A stretch of 13,508 bases of DNA, taken from positions 1 to 13,508 of the forward strand of contig DAHUXX010000155.1 in assembly GCA_027306955.1 (NCBI GenBank), read 5' to 3'. The first letter of the stretch is position 1. Every line of letters begins with the position of its first letter. The translations under genes and the position numbers were made by a program. Source of the DNA: Acetobacteraceae bacterium. GTDB lineage: Bacteria; Pseudomonadota; Alphaproteobacteria; Acetobacterales; Acetobacteraceae. The notes below the pieces were generated by a model that did not search any database, was not told the origin of the DNA, and worked only from the letters and a program-made list of their open reading frames with translations. Positions 13,337 to 13,508 of this stretch are shown piece by piece.

Positions 13337-13508
13337 ATGCCCACATTTGTCTATATGACGAGCTGTGACGGCTGCGGACACTGCGTGGACATCTGCCCGT
13401 CCGATATCATGCACATCGACCCGATCTACCGTCGCGCCTTCAACGTCGAGCCGAACATGTGCTGGGAATGTTACTCGTGCGTGAAGGCGTGTCCGCAGCA
13501 AGCCATCG
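13337..13508 (+). CDS. aprB: Adenylylsulfate reductase beta subunit AprB, N-terminal part (cut by window end)
   Basis: The iron-sulfur subunit of dissimilatory APS reductase, which passes electrons between the FAD of AprA and, here, the AprM anchor. The 57 visible codons hold both [4Fe-4S] ligand sets: Cys10-x2-Cys13-x2-Cys16-x3-Cys20 and Cys42-x2-Cys45-x2-Cys48-x3-Cys52. Trp43 lies in CWEC, where a Trp sits between the clusters in the known structure from Archaeoglobus. MPTFVYMTSCDGCGHCVDICPSDIMHID has the compact first cluster loop of sulfur-oxidiser AprB; sulfate-reducer forms have a longer loop between the ligands. AAGGAG (13319-13324) lies 12 bases ahead of the ATG. The rest of the gene, and presumably aprA, lie to the right of the window. 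Confidence 0.93.
   Translation, partial: MPTFVYMTSCDGCGHCVDICPSDIMHIDPIYRRAFNVEPNMCWECYSCVKACPQQAI

Noticed and set aside
12423..13346. A 307-codon minus-strand open frame over aprM
   Set aside because: Shadow of aprM; composition is low-complexity and it would cover the apr promoter region.
1..13508. CRISPR arrays, tRNA or rRNA genes, insertion sequences, phage genes
   Set aside because: No regularly spaced repeats, no cloverleaf or rRNA segments, and no transposase or integrase motifs were seen by eye on either strand. The base composition is even across the window, which gives no sign of recent transfer.

Overview
The window is visibly GC-rich throughout, with dense genes and short spacers, and reads as a proteobacterial chromosome. 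The best clue to lifestyle is at the right edge: aprM followed by the start of aprB, the membrane anchor and iron-sulfur subunit of dissimilatory adenylylsulfate (APS) reductase in the arrangement typical of sulfur oxidisers that run the enzyme from sulfite to APS. With a TctBAC-type tripartite tricarboxylate transporter and a LysR regulator, this suggests a sulfur-oxidising or sulfite-handling alpha- or betaproteobacterium (Rhodospirillales/Acetobacterales-like would fit). The assignment is inference; no rRNA or tRNA gene is present to test it.

Layout, left to right. (1) The C-terminal part of an MFS transporter, cut by the window edge (plus strand). (2) A minus-strand calcium/cation module: a small two-helix membrane protein, a 901-residue P2-type cation ATPase with a near-perfect ribosome binding site, and an overlapping sodium/calcium antiporter-family gene that is broken by two single-base frameshifts. 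(3) A plus-strand set: an NfsA-like nitroreductase, then an isopropylmalate-isomerase-type hydro-lyase pair (leuC/leuD-like) whose substrate-region motifs differ from those of standard LeuCD. (4) A convergent minus-strand set: tctB-tctA-tctC, a complete tripartite tricarboxylate transporter, preceded by a LysR-type regulator on the same strand. (5) The divergent aprM-aprB operon, running off the right end.

The LysR gene sits between the transporter and the apr operon. The LysR/aprM spacer holds a perfect ATCGA-N5-TCGAT dyad with T-N11-A spacing and a second ATCGAT box; another ATCGAT lies upstream of a good sigma-70-like promoter for tctB. The LysR gene appears to be transcribed from a promoter that overlaps the dyad and leaves almost no leader. 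One working hypothesis is that a single regulator coordinates uptake of an organic acid, possibly a sulfonated one, with oxidation of sulfite by the APS reductase route. The leuCD-like hydro-lyase would be a candidate enzyme acting on the imported acid. The genes and sites are seen directly; the functional link is inferred.
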